NCBI RefSeq assembly: GCF_036840915.1
Contig: NZ_CP085725.1
Location: 1,364,001-1,428,000, forward strand
Source: Flavobacterium hankyongi
GTDB taxonomy: Bacteria > Bacteroidota > Bacteroidia > Flavobacteriales > Flavobacteriaceae
Length of the DNA: 64,000 bases
Direction: 5' to 3'
The position numbers and the translations under genes are program-made. The notes below the pieces were generated by a model. It saw only the letters and a program-made list of their open reading frames with translations, was not told the origin of the DNA and did no database searches. This document shows, one piece after another, positions 16,996-26,571 of this stretch. How positions within the stretch are numbered: the first letter of the stretch is position 1; every line of letters starts with the position of its first letter.

Positions 16996-17662
16996 TTATT
17001 GAGCCAAATTTGGTAAAATACATCCTAACCAATTAAATGCTCCTCTTGTTATATTATCATAGGTTACATAAAAATAGCCACTTATTCCCTCCCTAGCCTG
17101 ATCCCCAAGAATTTTGAACTTTAAACTGTCTGTAGTATCATTATAGCCAACAATACAAACACAATACCCGCCTTGTCTTGAACCATAAAGCGAAGACCAA
17201 ACATAATTATAGTCTCTAGCATCATAAAAACTCTGATTTACATCAAAACAAGCCGCAACTGGATAGGATAGGTTCTGACTTAAAAAATATTTAATGTCAT
17301 CTACAGACGTAGAGTTAACATAAAACCAGCCATTCGATTTTCTTCCTGCTGCCCAAGTTCTTTTTTGTGTTGTAGGTAATGCAGTTATATTGGCAATACT
17401 CTTTTGTGAATCTGTTAAATCTAGACGCAATAGAGATAATTGTGCTCTATATTCATCTGGAGAAGTAAATCAATGATTTTAAATATTCTGGAGAAAATTC
17501 GGCACAGCCATATCTTCTTGGATCAAGGAGATTGACTTTTCCATTCATTAACTTTCCTTCTTGTCAGTTATCACCTACGTCTTTCTCACAAGAAATAAAC
17601 ACTAAAATAGCAAAAAGAAAAAATCCTAACGATTTAATTGTCGATTTTATTGTTTTTTTCAT
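16996..17662 (-). pseudogene. Decayed papain-like (C1-type) cysteine peptidase lipoprotein
   Basis: Reading on the reverse strand from an ATG at 17662, a lipoprotein signal (FISCEKD) is followed by an in-frame TGA at 17564-17566 (codon 33) and then a frameshift near 17465-17480. The rest (17430-16996) reads through to 'GGYCVCIVGYND' and 'GYFYVTYDNI', resembling the C-terminal half of papain-like enzymes, but the catalytic His of the usual GGHAV is Tyr and the NSWG motif is replaced by LGDQ. No SCWAF-type active-site region is present. Two disruptions plus lost catalytic residues mean a dead gene; a sequencing error could explain only one. Confidence 0.7.
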
Positions 17663-17815
17663 AAAATACTTTGGTTTACGTAGTTAATTATTTAATATTG
17701 CAAAATTATTAACCCTTAAAACAAAAATTTGACAGAAAAATACTCATAAAAAAATATTAACTTAATCACAATAACAAATTAAGTTAATGTTTAACAACCA
17801 AAAACCGAACCTACC

Positions 17816-18652
17816 ATGAAAGCGATAATTGATTTGCTTAAGATGAGTATTTGCAATTCCCCAATTGTAACCAACAGCTCTATAGGAGTTTGTACAAAAT
17901 GGAAAAGAGCACAATTTATAACACTTTCTGAAATTATAGCAGATACCCTTTCAAACTCCGAGCATCTACAAGGAAAGAAACGAAATGAACTAGGAACTAC
18001 TATATCGAGTATTACGCTTCAACGAATTTTTAACGATGATTATTCAGCAAAAGAAAATCCAGATTTACGTTTTTTAAAAACATTAGATAAACTGGCGATT
18101 TTTTTAGGATATTCATCACTAAACAATTACTTAAAAAACCAATCGAAATCTGAAATCATTAATGAAGTAACAACTAAAAAAAATATTATTGAAGAAGAAA
18201 TTAATGATCTTTTTTTTCAAGATATAGTTTACAATTATTGTCATTCAGAATTTATCTGTATGCAAAAACTTCCTACTATAGATTTAACTCCTATTACTGA
18301 ATATGTATTTGATGATGCGCCTTTTAAAAAAAGGATATCAGATTATTTAGAAAGGCATGCCAAACTAAAGTACAGAGTAAATAATGAAGATAATAGATCT
18401 AACTTCGAAGTATTTGATTTCAAAACCAAACATTTAGACAATGACTTAGTTGTTGCTCAAGTCAATGAATTTTGGAATATAGAATGGCTAGATGAAAACA
18501 ACAGGATAGCTAAAAACTATAACAAGCTAAACAAGCAAACCTATTTTATTAAAAAGAGGCAAGGTGTTTGGAAAATTTGGGATAACCACAATCCTGATTA
18601 CAACTATCTTTCTGCTGAAGTCAAAGAAACGCAAGAGCAAAATACGATATAA
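17816..18652 (+). CDS. Hypothetical protein with regulator-like N-terminus
   Basis: 278 residues, no signal peptide. Residues 35-115 contain 'SSITLQRIFNDDY' and 'FLKTLDKLAIFLGYSSLNNYL', a pattern seen at the start of many Bacteroidota proteins of the kind that pair a small helical, possibly DNA-binding domain with a variable effector. The C-terminal part (about 150-265) is alpha+beta with 'FWNIEWLDENNRIAKNYNKL' and could be an NTF2-like fold. Neither domain is firmly assigned. It is monocistronic with its own terminator. I do not recognise a specific function. Confidence 0.6.
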   Translation: MKAIIDLLKMSICNSPIVTNSSIGVCTKWKRAQFITLSEIIADTLSNSEHLQGKKRNELGTTISSITLQRIFNDDYSAKENPDLRFLKTLDKLAIFLGYSSLNNYLKNQSKSEIINEVTTKKNIIEEEINDLFFQDIVYNYCHSEFICMQKLPTIDLTPITEYVFDDAPFKKRISDYLERHAKLKYRVNNEDNRSNFEVFDFKTKHLDNDLVVAQVNEFWNIEWLDENNRIAKNYNKLNKQTYFIKKRQGVWKIWDNHNPDYNYLSAEVKETQEQNTI

Positions 18653-18653
18653 T

Positions 18654-18680
18654 AAAAGGGCTTAAAAGCCCTTTTATTTT
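18654..18680. terminator. Bidirectional terminator
   Basis: AAAAGGGC-TTAAAA-GCCCTTTT followed by ATTTTTT. It separates the convergent genes ending at 18652 and 18699. Confidence 0.85.
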
Positions 18681-18698
18681 TTATCTATTCTAATGGAA

Positions 18699-19037
18699 TT
18701 ATTCTGGTCTAAAAGTAACTACGAAAGAATACAATTTACCAGGAGTCATTATTTCTTTTTCTATTTTTTGATAATTTAAATTTTTCACCAAGTAGTTCTT
18801 AAAAGAATCATTTTTACTATTTACTTGTAATACAATAAGCTCATCATTATTATTCACCATTGCAGTAAATCGTATTGTTTCAGCTTTTTCAAATTCTTCA
18901 TTAATAGTTAATGATCCAAGTAATTTAGTAATGTTTTTTACAGCTTTTGGATAGTCATCAACAGGCAATACATCATTTGCTTTTGCAAACGTAACATTCA
19001 ACAATAAAACACCTAATAATAGCATTAATTTTTTCAT
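18699..19037 (-). CDS. Small exported hypothetical protein
   Basis: 112 residues from the ATG at 19037. That start is chosen because a signal peptide (MKKLMLLLGVLLL... FAKA) begins there, while the upstream extension is not signal-like. The mature part has 'AETIRFTAMVNNNDELIVLQV' and 'FKNYLVKNLNYQKIE', a pattern of short secreted Bacteroidota proteins of about 100 residues with unknown function. A CAAAATTA (reverse-strand TAATTTTG) at 19071-19078 could be its -7 box. Confidence 0.7.
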   Translation of the reverse strand: MKKLMLLLGVLLLNVTFAKANDVLPVDDYPKAVKNITKLLGSLTINEEFEKAETIRFTAMVNNNDELIVLQVNSKNDSFKNYLVKNLNYQKIEKEIMTPGKLYSFVVTFRPE

Positions 19038-19070
19038 GTTTTCTTTTTTTATTTGTTTAAGATTACAGTC

Positions 19071-19078
19071 CAAAATTA
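19071..19078 (-). promoter_or_regulatory. Putative -7 box of the small exported protein gene
   Basis: Reverse-strand TAATTTTG fits TAnnTTTG, 34 bp upstream of the ATG at 19037. No well-spaced -33 element. Confidence 0.4.
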
Positions 19079-19298
19079 CTTCAGATATACATACAAAAAC
19101 ATGCAAATCAATAGCTTAACTTACTTTTAATCTTTCAAAAATTACACATTATCAATCCTTTTAAGAAAATTAAAAAACTTTAACAACCTCATAAATAAGA
19201 AAGAAATTTATTATAAAAAACACAATTCTAATTTTCAAATTAGTAAGCATTACCTTAACTAATCTTAAAAGAAACTTAAAAATTTACAATGTGGTAAC

Positions 19299-19330
19299 AA
19301 AAAAGCCTTAGTTTTCACTAAGGCTTTTTT
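19299..19330 (-). terminator. sucC terminator
   Basis: AAAAAAGCCTTAG pairs with CTAAGGCTTTTTT; on the reverse strand the hairpin ends in a U-tract, 25 bp after the sucC stop. Confidence 0.85.
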
Positions 19331-19355
19331 TATTATTTTGACTAAATGTCTTTTA

Positions 19356-20549
19356 TTAGCTTAAAGCAGCTTTAACTTGATCAGCAGCTTCTTGGAATTG
19401 TACTGCAGATAAGATTGGCATTCCAGAATTATCGATTAATTCTTTAGCAATTTCTGCATTTGTTCCTTGTAAACGTACAATGATAGGCACTTTAATATCG
19501 TCTCCCATATTTTTGTAAGCATCAACAACACCTTGAGCAACACGGTCACAACGAACGATACCACCAAAAATGTTAATTAAGATAGCTTTTACGTTAGGAT
19601 CTTTTAAGATAATACGGAAAGCTGTCTCAACACGTTTAGCATCAGCTGTACCACCTACATCAAGGAAGTTAGCTGGTTCGAAACCTGCATATTTAATTAA
19701 GTCCATAGTAGCCATTGCTAAACCAGCTCCGTTTACCATACAACCTACAGTTCCATCAAGATCAACATAGTTTAATCCAGCTTCTTTAGCTTCAACTTCA
19801 ATTGGACGCTCTTCTGTAATATCTCTCATTTCTGCTAAATCAGCATGACGGTATAAAGCATTGTCATCTAACGATACTTTAGCATCAACTGCCATGATTT
19901 TATTGTCAGAAGTTTTTAATACTGGGTTGATTTCAAACATAGATGAATCTGAACCAATATATGCTTTGTATAAAGCATCAACAAATTTTACCATTTCTTT
20001 GAATGCTTCACCAGATAAACCTAAGTTGAAAGCAATTCTTCTAGCTTGGAAACCTTGTAAACCTACAGCAGGATCAATTTCTTCAGTAAAGATTTTCTCT
20101 GGAGTGTGCTCAGCCACTTCTTCGATATCCATACCACCTTCTGTAGAATACATGATCATATTACGACCTTTACCACGGTTTAATAAAACCGACATGTAAA
20201 ACTCTTTAGTTTCACTTTCACCTGGATAGTAAACATCCTCAGCTACTAATACTTTATGAACTCTTTTACCAGTTGGAGGTGTTTGAGGTGTAATCAAATC
20301 CATTCCAATGATTTGACCTGCAATTTCATGAACTTGATCTAAATTTTTAGCCAACTTCACTCCTCCTCCTTTTCCACGACCACCAGCGTGAATTTGAGCT
20401 TTAATTACGTGCCAACCTGTTCCAGTTTCTGCCGTAAGTTGTTTTGCTTTTGCAACCGCTTCTTCAGCGTTGTTCGCCACATAACCACGTTGAACACGCA
20501 CTCCGTAGCTTGCTAATATCTGTTTTCCTTGATATTCGTGTAAATTCAT
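19356..20549 (-). CDS. sucC: Succinate-CoA ligase (ADP-forming) subunit beta
   Basis: 397 residues from the ATG at 20549, where the canonical start [17 protein letters not shown] occurs; the open frame upstream is not conserved-looking. It catalyses succinyl-CoA + ADP + Pi to succinate + CoA + ATP in the TCA cycle as a dimer with SucD. ATP-grasp motifs: [19 protein letters not shown] (about 45-63), FEINP (about 205) and the C-terminal '[19 protein letters not shown]'. No sucD is adjacent, so the gene is monocistronic here, common in Bacteroidota. Confidence 0.97.
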   Translation of the reverse strand: MNLHEYQGKQILASYGVRVQRGYVANNAEEAVAKAKQLTAETGTGWHVIKAQIHAGGRGKGGGVKLAKNLDQVHEIAGQIIGMDLITPQTPPTGKRVHKVLVAEDVYYPGESETKEFYMSVLLNRGKGRNMIMYSTEGGMDIEEVAEHTPEKIFTEEIDPAVGLQGFQARRIAFNLGLSGEAFKEMVKFVDALYKAYIGSDSSMFEINPVLKTSDNKIMAVDAKVSLDDNALYRHADLAEMRDITEERPIEVEAKEAGLNYVDLDGTVGCMVNGAGLAMATMDLIKYAGFEPANFLDVGGTADAKRVETAFRIILKDPNVKAILINIFGGIVRCDRVAQGVVDAYKNMGDDIKVPIIVRLQGTNAEIAKELIDNSGMPILSAVQFQEAADQVKAALS

Positions 20550-20579
20550 AATGTATCTTTTGACTTTAATAAAGTGCAA

Positions 20580-20587
20580 CAAAAATA
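20580..20587 (-). promoter_or_regulatory. Putative -7 box of sucC
   Basis: Reverse-strand TATTTTTG, 31 bp upstream of the sucC ATG. No -33 element at the right distance. Confidence 0.4.
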
Positions 20588-20735
20588 ATAAATTCCTAAA
20601 CAATTTAATACTTAAAATCACTTTCTTTTTTGTGTGTTTTTTAAAATATATTTTTTATCTTTTGTTTTAAATATAACTTTTTGTTATTTTTTTATATTAT
20701 TTGTTTAATAATTTTATTCTTAATTTATATAAACC

Positions 20736-20743
20736 TATTTTTG
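20736..20743 (+). promoter_or_regulatory. Putative -7 box of lysA
   Basis: TATTTTTG, 17 bp before the lysA ATG. The surrounding 130 bp is almost pure A/T, so chance matches are possible. Confidence 0.4.
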
Positions 20744-20759
20744 CCAAAATTTAAATGAA

Positions 20760-21965
20760 ATGGAAACGCAACAACTTTTACAAATTGCAAATGAATATGG
20801 AGCACCAGTTTATGTATACGATGCCCATAAAATTGAATCACAGTATAATAGATTAACTTCGGCTTTTGCTAAGGTTGAAAAACTACGTATTAATTATGCA
20901 GTTAAGGCCTTATCTAACATTTCCATTTTAAAACTTTTTAAACAGCTTGGCTCAGGATTAGACACTGTTTCTATTCAAGAAGTACAATTAGGACTCCGTG
21001 CAGGCTTTTCTCCAGATAACATTATCTATACTCCTAATGGTGTTTCAATGGATGAAATTGAAGAAGTAGCTGCATTAGGAGCACAAATTAACATCGACAA
21101 CCTTTCTATATTAGAGCAATTTGGAGCAAAACATCCCAAAACCCCAGTTTGCATCCGAATAAATCCTCATGTCATGGCCGGCGGAAACTCGAACATATCC
21201 GTAGGCCATATTGATAGTAAATTTGGTATTTCAATACATCAATTACCTCACATTCTTCGCATTGTAGAAAACACCGGAATGCACATTAACGGAATTCACA
21301 TGCATACAGGATCTGACATTTTAGATATTCAGGTGTTTTTATATGCTGCCGAAATTTTATTTGATACTGCCAAACATTTCAAAGAGTTAGACTTTATAGA
21401 TTTTGGAAGCGGATTTAAAGTACCTTACAAAAAAGGTGATATTGAAACCAATGTAGAGGAATTAGGAAGAAAATTAACTAAACGATTTTTAGCTTTCGAA
21501 AAAGAATACGGAAGAGAATTGACATTAGCTTTTGAACCAGGTAAATTTTTAGTAAGTGAAGCAGGCTTTTTCTTAGCAAAAGTGAATGTGGTAAAACAAA
21601 CCACTTCAACCGTTTTTGCAGGAATTGATTCTGGATTTAACCATTTAATCCGCCCAATGTTTTACGGTTCAGAACATTATATAGAAAACATTACACATCC
21701 AAAAGGGAAAGAACGATTTTACTCAGTTGTTGGATATATTTGTGAAACAGATACTTTTGCCACTAACAGACGTATTGCCGAAATTAAAGAAGGCGACATT
21801 TTAAGCTTTAAAAATGCTGGAGCGTATTGTTTTAGCATGTCGTCTAACTACAACTCTCGCTACAAACCCGCAGAAATACTTTGGAAAGATGGCAAAGCGC
21901 ACCTAATACGACAAAAAGAAACTTTTGATGATTTACTACTAAACCAAATAGAACTTGAGTTCTAG
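20760..21965 (+). CDS. lysA: Diaminopimelate decarboxylase
   Basis: 401 residues. This PLP enzyme decarboxylates meso-diaminopimelate to L-lysine in the cytosol, the last lysine step. PLP lysine is in NYAVKALSN (about residue 49); the His of the glycine-rich motif lies in HMHTGSDI (about 180); phosphate site GSGFK (about 222-226); catalytic Cys in GYICETDTF (about 327); and the conserved GAYCFSMSSNYNSR near residue 360. It is divergent from sucC and is followed by a strong terminator, so it is monocistronic. Confidence 0.97.
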   Translation: METQQLLQIANEYGAPVYVYDAHKIESQYNRLTSAFAKVEKLRINYAVKALSNISILKLFKQLGSGLDTVSIQEVQLGLRAGFSPDNIIYTPNGVSMDEIEEVAALGAQINIDNLSILEQFGAKHPKTPVCIRINPHVMAGGNSNISVGHIDSKFGISIHQLPHILRIVENTGMHINGIHMHTGSDILDIQVFLYAAEILFDTAKHFKELDFIDFGSGFKVPYKKGDIETNVEELGRKLTKRFLAFEKEYGRELTLAFEPGKFLVSEAGFFLAKVNVVKQTTSTVFAGIDSGFNHLIRPMFYGSEHYIENITHPKGKERFYSVVGYICETDTFATNRRIAEIKEGDILSFKNAGAYCFSMSSNYNSRYKPAEILWKDGKAHLIRQKETFDDLLLNQIELEF

Positions 21966-21966
21966 C

Positions 21967-22003
21967 ACAAAATCCCTAATATAAATTAGGGATTTTTGTT
22001 TTT
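21967..22003 (+). terminator. lysA terminator
   Basis: AAAATCCCTAAT-ATA-AATTAGGGATTTTT followed by more T residues, immediately after the lysA stop. Confidence 0.88.
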
Positions 22004-22064
22004 ATGTAATTTGAGATTAATAGTAGTTCCGTATATTTGGGATAGTGACTTAAAAAAAACTAAA

Positions 22065-22742
22065 ATGACAAAAGATGAAGAAATATCAAAAATTATACTT
22101 GAAAAGTTAAATACAATTGAATTAAAAGAAAAATATTTAAATCTTCTTAACTTAAGAATTGATGAAAATAGAAAATCTCTTAACTCACTTTTAATAATTC
22201 TCATACTAACGGCCTTTGCTTTCCCCTTAATAGTTGAAACAAAAATCAGCGAAATTTCAATTGGTCCATTTAAACTTGATGATCATTTGTTTGCGATTTC
22301 AATAATACCATCAATTTTTGCATACAGTTATTATAAATATGCAACATTATGGATTGAATTAATTGAACAAAAATTTATTTTCAAAAATCTTACATCAAAA
22401 ATTTTTTCAATCAAAGAATACTCATATTTAAATGAGAGATTAAAACCATTTTCATTTGTCGATCACATCATATATCATAACACCCAAGTTAAATCTAAAA
22501 AATTAGGATGCATACTTGGATTATTTTTGATTCCTACAATTATTGGATTAGTTTTTTTTCCATTCTTATTTGAATATTACACTGTTAAAACATTATACTT
22601 AAAAACAGGCTTGAATGAAATACTTGATTATGTATTTATTTTTACACCAATAATTATTGGAGTTTTTACACTATTCATTTATTATCAAGCTGGTCAAAAA
22701 CTAGATGATAAAAGAAAATCAGAAAATAGTAAAGCTTTATAG
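22065..22742 (+). CDS. Hypothetical four-helix inner-membrane protein
   Basis: 225 residues from the ATG at 22065, which follows the lysA terminator and gives a polar start. An N-terminal charged coiled region (1-45) precedes about four membrane segments ('LLIILILTAFAFPLIV', 'AISIIPSIFAYSYYKYA', 'GLFLIPTIIGLVFFPFLF', 'DYVFIFTPIIIGVFTLFI'). I recognise no family; the arrangement resembles small two-plus-two helix membrane proteins found in accessory regions. The DUF1801 gene starts 5 bp later. Confidence 0.6.
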   Translation: MTKDEEISKIILEKLNTIELKEKYLNLLNLRIDENRKSLNSLLIILILTAFAFPLIVETKISEISIGPFKLDDHLFAISIIPSIFAYSYYKYATLWIELIEQKFIFKNLTSKIFSIKEYSYLNERLKPFSFVDHIIYHNTQVKSKKLGCILGLFLIPTIIGLVFFPFLFEYYTVKTLYLKTGLNEILDYVFIFTPIIIGVFTLFIYYQAGQKLDDKRKSENSKAL

Positions 22743-22747
22743 TAAAC

Positions 22748-23185
22748 ATGGCAAAAAACAAAACTACATCTACCGAAGTTAATGTCATTGAATTTGTGAA
22801 TTCTTATGTTGACAATGAGCAAAAAAAGGCTGACAGCCTAAAACTCATTGAACTAATGAGTGAATGGTCAGGGTTTGAACCTAAAATGTGGGGACCAACG
22901 ATAATTGGATTTGGGAGTTATCATTACAAATACACAAGCGGGCATGAAGGTGATGCGCCTTTAATTGGTTTTTCTCCCCGAAAAGCTGAATTTTCATTAT
23001 ATGTATATTCACCAACTGAAGAAAACAAACATTTATTAGACGAACTTGGAAAGTATAAAATGGGTAAAGCTTGCATATACATAAAAAAGCTATCAGATAT
23101 CAATATTGAAACGCTTAAAAAAATGTGCGAGGATACTTTTGACAATCTTAACAAACATCATGAATGTGCTTGCAGACAAAAATAA
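22748..23185 (+). CDS. DUF1801-family protein
   Basis: 145 residues, cytosolic. The central block '[33 protein letters not shown]' (about 57-89) is typical of DUF1801 (YdhG-like fold), and the end has '[21 protein letters not shown]'. Biochemical function is unknown; family members often sit beside ArsR/SRPBCC genes, as here. It probably shares a message with the membrane-protein gene 5 bp upstream. Confidence 0.85.
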   Translation: MAKNKTTSTEVNVIEFVNSYVDNEQKKADSLKLIELMSEWSGFEPKMWGPTIIGFGSYHYKYTSGHEGDAPLIGFSPRKAEFSLYVYSPTEENKHLLDELGKYKMGKACIYIKKLSDINIETLKKMCEDTFDNLNKHHECACRQK

Positions 23186-23260
23186 ATTGCAATCCTTTTA
23201 TCAAACAATAATCATTCTACACCTCAAGTATCTAATAATCAATAAAAAACTTAAAAAATA

Positions 23261-23292
23261 TTTGCGCAACCAAAAAGTTTCATATAAATTTG
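23261..23292 (+). promoter_or_regulatory. Promoter of the ArsR-SRPBCC operon
   Basis: TTTG at 23261-23264, a 20-bp spacer and TAAATTTG at 23285-23292 match the Bacteroidota consensus very well. The ATG at 23328 is 35 bp downstream. Confidence 0.75.
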
Positions 23293-23327
23293 CAACTGAA
23301 TGGTTTCGTAATTTAATTTTTAAACCA

Positions 23328-23654
23328 ATGAGAAGAGATGTTTTTCAGGCGATAGCAGATCCTACAAGAAGAGCCATTATAGCATTAATAGCTATTGAAG
23401 CATTGACTCCAAATGCTATAGCTGATAATTTTAACACTACACGACAGGCAGTTTCAAAACATTTAAAAATTTTGACCGAATGTGAACTTGTAAAACAAGA
23501 GCATCAAGGAAGAGAGATTTATTATTCGCTTCAAATAGACAAAATGAAAGAAATAGACAACTGGTTAGAGCAATACAGAAAAATTTGGGAAACCAGTTTC
23601 AATCAACTTGACAAAATATTATCAACAATTAAAAAAAGTAAAAATGGAAAGTAA
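23328..23654 (+). CDS. ArsR-family winged-helix transcriptional regulator
   Basis: 108 residues from the ATG at 23328; this start is chosen because the canonical [18 protein letters not shown] begins there and a good promoter lies just upstream. The winged helix includes recognition helix '[19 protein letters not shown]' (about 37-55) and wing '[11 protein letters not shown]'. No metal-binding cysteine motif is seen, so it belongs to the group that regulates a downstream SRPBCC gene. It overlaps that gene by 11 bp and probably autoregulates the pair. Confidence 0.92.
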   Translation: MRRDVFQAIADPTRRAIIALIAIEALTPNAIADNFNTTRQAVSKHLKILTECELVKQEHQGREIYYSLQIDKMKEIDNWLEQYRKIWETSFNQLDKILSTIKKSKNGK

Positions 23655-24138
23655 TTTATTATTCGATTTTATCGTTGACAAAGAAGCAAAAACGGTAACA
23701 ATTAACAGAGAATTTGCAGCAGATCTTTCATTAGTTTGGGATGCTTTCACCACTGCAGAACTACTAGATCAATGGGTAGCACCAAAACCTTGGACGGCTA
23801 GAACGAAATACATGAATTTTGAAGAAGGAGGTAAAAGATTTTATGCCATGGTAAGTCCTGATGGAAAAGAATTTTGGGCCATTCAAGAATTTAGTGCTAT
23901 AAAGCCAAAAACAAATTTCAAAATGTTTAATGCTTTTGCAGATGAAAATGAAAACCCACAATTACCAGGATCAAACTGGGATTATGTATTTAGTGAACTG
24001 GAAGGAAAAACAAATGTTTGTATTACTATTTATAATGAATCGCGTGAACGCATGGAAAAAATGATAGAAATGGGTTTCAAAGAAGGTTTTACAGCATCAA
24101 TTAGCAATCTTGAAGAATTATTGAAATCATTATCTTAA
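23644..24138 (+). CDS. SRPBCC / AHSA1-like domain protein
   Basis: 164 residues from the ATG at 23644. AHSA1-type signatures are '[24 protein letters not shown]' near the start, '[24 protein letters not shown]' and the C-terminal helix '[18 protein letters not shown]'. The START-like fold forms a hydrophobic pocket for an unknown ligand. The overlap with the ArsR gene indicates translational coupling; such pairs are common and usually of unknown stimulus. Confidence 0.9.
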   Translation: MESNLLFDFIVDKEAKTVTINREFAADLSLVWDAFTTAELLDQWVAPKPWTARTKYMNFEEGGKRFYAMVSPDGKEFWAIQEFSAIKPKTNFKMFNAFADENENPQLPGSNWDYVFSELEGKTNVCITIYNESRERMEKMIEMGFKEGFTASISNLEELLKSLS

Positions 24139-24191
24139 AAAGATGTCTATATTTATTAAGAAATAAAATCTTTTTTTTAAAGAACTTTACG

Positions 24192-24803
24192 ATGCTAAAA
24201 CATAATTACAGTAATTTATCTAAAAAGCTATTTGAAATAAAATGGCTTTTTATTTTTTTATTGGCTATAACTTTTTTCTCATGTGAAAGTCCTTACAAAG
24301 TAATAAATGAAAATGACTTACGAAATCTTAGCATTCAAAAAACATTAGTCAAAAAACCTAAATATTCAATATACAAAGCTGGCGATTCTGCAACAGATCC
24401 TTATCCCAATCTTTTAGTAAAATCCAACAAATTATATCTTTTTAATTCAGATTGTGAGCTAGCAAATGATTCAGTTATTCATACAAAAATTGTAGAATTT
24501 TTAATTGACGAGAATAGTGACAATAGAAAGAACGGCATTTGGGTTTATTCAGATTTTTATACAGAGGGTAGTTTTGTTTTTAAAACAAATGGTATAAAAT
24601 TTAGTGTTGATTCAATTCCTAGAAATTGGAAAGGAAAATTGCCAAAACAAGAAGGAATCTATTTTTATGAAAATAATACCTTAAAAATGATTTCAAAAGT
24701 ACAATCTGAGGAAAAATTCAAAGAAAAAGAAAAAGATGGGTTCTATTACTTCCCAAACAATGGAAAACTCTATAATAAAATTGATATCAACAAGTTAAAT
24801 TAA
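24192..24803 (+). CDS. Hypothetical lipoprotein
   Basis: 203 residues. An unusually long N-terminus (about 20 residues with Lys/Asn) precedes the hydrophobic stretch and lipobox FFSC (about residues 28-31). The mature part is beta-rich with repeated short strands ('GIWVYSDFYTEGSFVFKTNGIKF') and a charged end. I recognise no family. It is 53 bp after the SRPBCC gene and convergent with pafA. Confidence 0.6.
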   Translation: MLKHNYSNLSKKLFEIKWLFIFLLAITFFSCESPYKVINENDLRNLSIQKTLVKKPKYSIYKAGDSATDPYPNLLVKSNKLYLFNSDCELANDSVIHTKIVEFLIDENSDNRKNGIWVYSDFYTEGSFVFKTNGIKFSVDSIPRNWKGKLPKQEGIYFYENNTLKMISKVQSEEKFKEKEKDGFYYFPNNGKLYNKIDINKLN

Positions 24804-24821
24804 TTTTCAAACATTACTTTT

Positions 24822-24858
24822 AAAATAAAAGCCTCTTTAAAAGAGGCTTTTATTTTAT
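24822..24858. terminator. Bidirectional terminator between the lipoprotein gene and pafA
   Basis: AAAATAAAAGCCTCTTT pairs with AAGAGGCTTTTATTTT around a small loop, a nearly perfect palindrome with A- and T-tracts on either side. It overlaps the last bases of pafA. Confidence 0.9.
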
Positions 24859-26495
24859 TTATTAAATATTTCCGTCATTACTTTTGCTTCTGTAGCATTT
24901 GGAAAAGTGATTTTTAGTTTTTGTGCCAATGTTGGTGCAATTTGAGTGATCTCTTTTTTATCATGAGACTCACCTTTCTTAATATCCCAACCAAAGAAAA
25001 TACATGGTACATGGGTATCATAGCTGTATGGAGTTCCATGTGATGTTCCTGTTCCATAATATTCTATATAACCCGGTTTATCTAAAATAATTAAATCACC
25101 ATTTTGAGTTGGATCATACCCTTTCAGCATGAAATTTAAATAATAATCAGCTCCAGATGATGCTAAAATTTCTTCTTCTGTATAAACTCTACGAACATGT
25201 TTTTGAGTCATTAAAAACTCTTTAAAAGCTTGTTTTACTTTAACTAATTCTAATCCCTTAGCTTTTAATTTTTCTTTATCAAAAAAGACATTGTAATTTG
25301 AATAGTTCAATAACAAGTCATCTCCAAAATAAGTTTTAGAAAATTCGGCCATAGCCATTTCTAAATTTTTCTCACTTATATTTTCTACATCATATTTGTT
25401 ATCCTTTAAATGATTAACATTTTCGGCTCCAGCATGGTCAGCAGTTAAGAAAACCAAATAATTTCCTTTACCTACTTTAACATCTAAATATTGTAAAAAT
25501 GAACCAATAGTTTGATCTAAACGCAAATAAGTATCCTGAAGTTCTATAGAACGTGGGCCAAATGTGTGTCCAACATAATCTGTCGAAGAAAAACTAACCG
25601 TTAAAAAGTCGGTAATATTATCTGTACCCAAACCTTCTTTATCGATTGCTCTTATCGCAAAATCAGCCAATAAGTTATTTCCGTAAGGACTTGAACGCAA
25701 AACTCCTGCATCATTAGCATCCATCATTTCTTTCATGTTGTACGGAAAAAAAGCTGCTTTTTTATACAATTTACCTTCATAAGGGTTATCATCAGGAAGA
25801 CTTTCGTTATATACTTCTTTTGGCTTTAAAAGACCCCAACCTTGATTTATATATCTCTCATAATTTTTCTCTGCATTAAAAGCTGTTACCCATGAAGGCA
25901 ATTCTTTTCCATAAAAAGTACTAGATATGAAAGATCCTGTTTTACTATACCAAAAAGCAAAATTGGCAAAATGTCCCGCAGGCAATATCGCACCACGATC
26001 TTTTATGCTTATTCCAATGACTTTTCCTTTAAAATTTGTTGCCAAACGCAATTCATCAGTAATTGTAGTCGCTTGCAAATTTTTAGGTGACATTTGTCCT
26101 TCTTTTTCAGTACCATTACCTAATGTTTGTACAGAAGCATCATCTGTACAATATACTTCTTTACCTAAAGTTCTATGAAACCATTCATTACCTACAATAC
26201 CATGACTAGCAGGTGTTGTTCCTGTATATACTGAAGCGTGACCAGGAGCTGTGTAAGTAGGCATATAATTGTAATGCATATTATGAAACGTGAATCCGTT
26301 GTTCATTAAACGCTTAAATCCGCCTTCAGTAAAATCATCAGAAAAACGATATAAATATTCCATTTTCATTTGATCTACAACAATTCCAACAACAAGCTTT
26401 GGTTTTGGAGCAGGTTGAGTTGATGGCTGTGGTTGTTGCTGAGCAAAAGCAGTAAAACCAATTAAAATATTTATAGATAATAGTATTCTTTTCAT
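24855..26495 (-). CDS. pafA: PafA-type alkaline phosphatase (phosphodiesterase/NPP superfamily)
   Basis: 546 residues, the same length as characterised flavobacterial PafA. It hydrolyses phosphate monoesters in the periplasm. Signal peptide ends FAQQ (about residue 19). Active-site residues can be placed by a constant +3 offset from the known enzyme: nucleophile T82 in the MPTYTAPGHASVYTG segment, N103 in IVGNEW, and K165/R167 in SIKDRGAILP. Zinc ligands D41 (VVDQM), the 'STDYVGHTFGP' and 'TADHAGAENV' motifs and a late His are present. Own -7 box upstream; no Pho-box can be recognised. Confidence 0.95.
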   Translation of the reverse strand: MKRILLSINILIGFTAFAQQQPQPSTQPAPKPKLVVGIVVDQMKMEYLYRFSDDFTEGGFKRLMNNGFTFHNMHYNYMPTYTAPGHASVYTGTTPASHGIVGNEWFHRTLGKEVYCTDDASVQTLGNGTEKEGQMSPKNLQATTITDELRLATNFKGKVIGISIKDRGAILPAGHFANFAFWYSKTGSFISSTFYGKELPSWVTAFNAEKNYERYINQGWGLLKPKEVYNESLPDDNPYEGKLYKKAAFFPYNMKEMMDANDAGVLRSSPYGNNLLADFAIRAIDKEGLGTDNITDFLTVSFSSTDYVGHTFGPRSIELQDTYLRLDQTIGSFLQYLDVKVGKGNYLVFLTADHAGAENVNHLKDNKYDVENISEKNLEMAMAEFSKTYFGDDLLLNYSNYNVFFDKEKLKAKGLELVKVKQAFKEFLMTQKHVRRVYTEEEILASSGADYYLNFMLKGYDPTQNGDLIILDKPGYIEYYGTGTSHGTPYSYDTHVPCIFFGWDIKKGESHDKKEITQIAPTLAQKLKITFPNATEAKVMTEIFNK

Positions 26496-26532
26496 TTTTT
26501 GTTAATTAGAAAATTAAACATGTAGCTAAGTG

Positions 26533-26540
26533 CAAAGGTA
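26533..26540 (-). promoter_or_regulatory. Putative -7 box of pafA
   Basis: Reverse-strand TACCTTTG, 38 bp before the pafA ATG. It abuts the terminator of the upstream gene. Confidence 0.45.
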
Positions 26541-26571
26541 AAAAATCCCCTCGTAGTTGAGGGGATTTTTT
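26540..26571 (-). terminator. Terminator after the exported hypothetical gene (26570-26974)
   Basis: AAAAAATCCCCTC and GAGGGGATTTTTT form a perfect stem with loop GTAGTT. On the reverse strand it ends the 29552-26570 gene cluster. Confidence 0.88.

Larger units (their letters stand above)
19038..19355. other. Intergenic region (318 bp)
   Basis: It holds the putative promoter at 19071-19078 and the sucC terminator at 19299-19330. The rest is AT-rich with no ORF, repeat or RNA gene that I can support. Confidence 0.6.
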
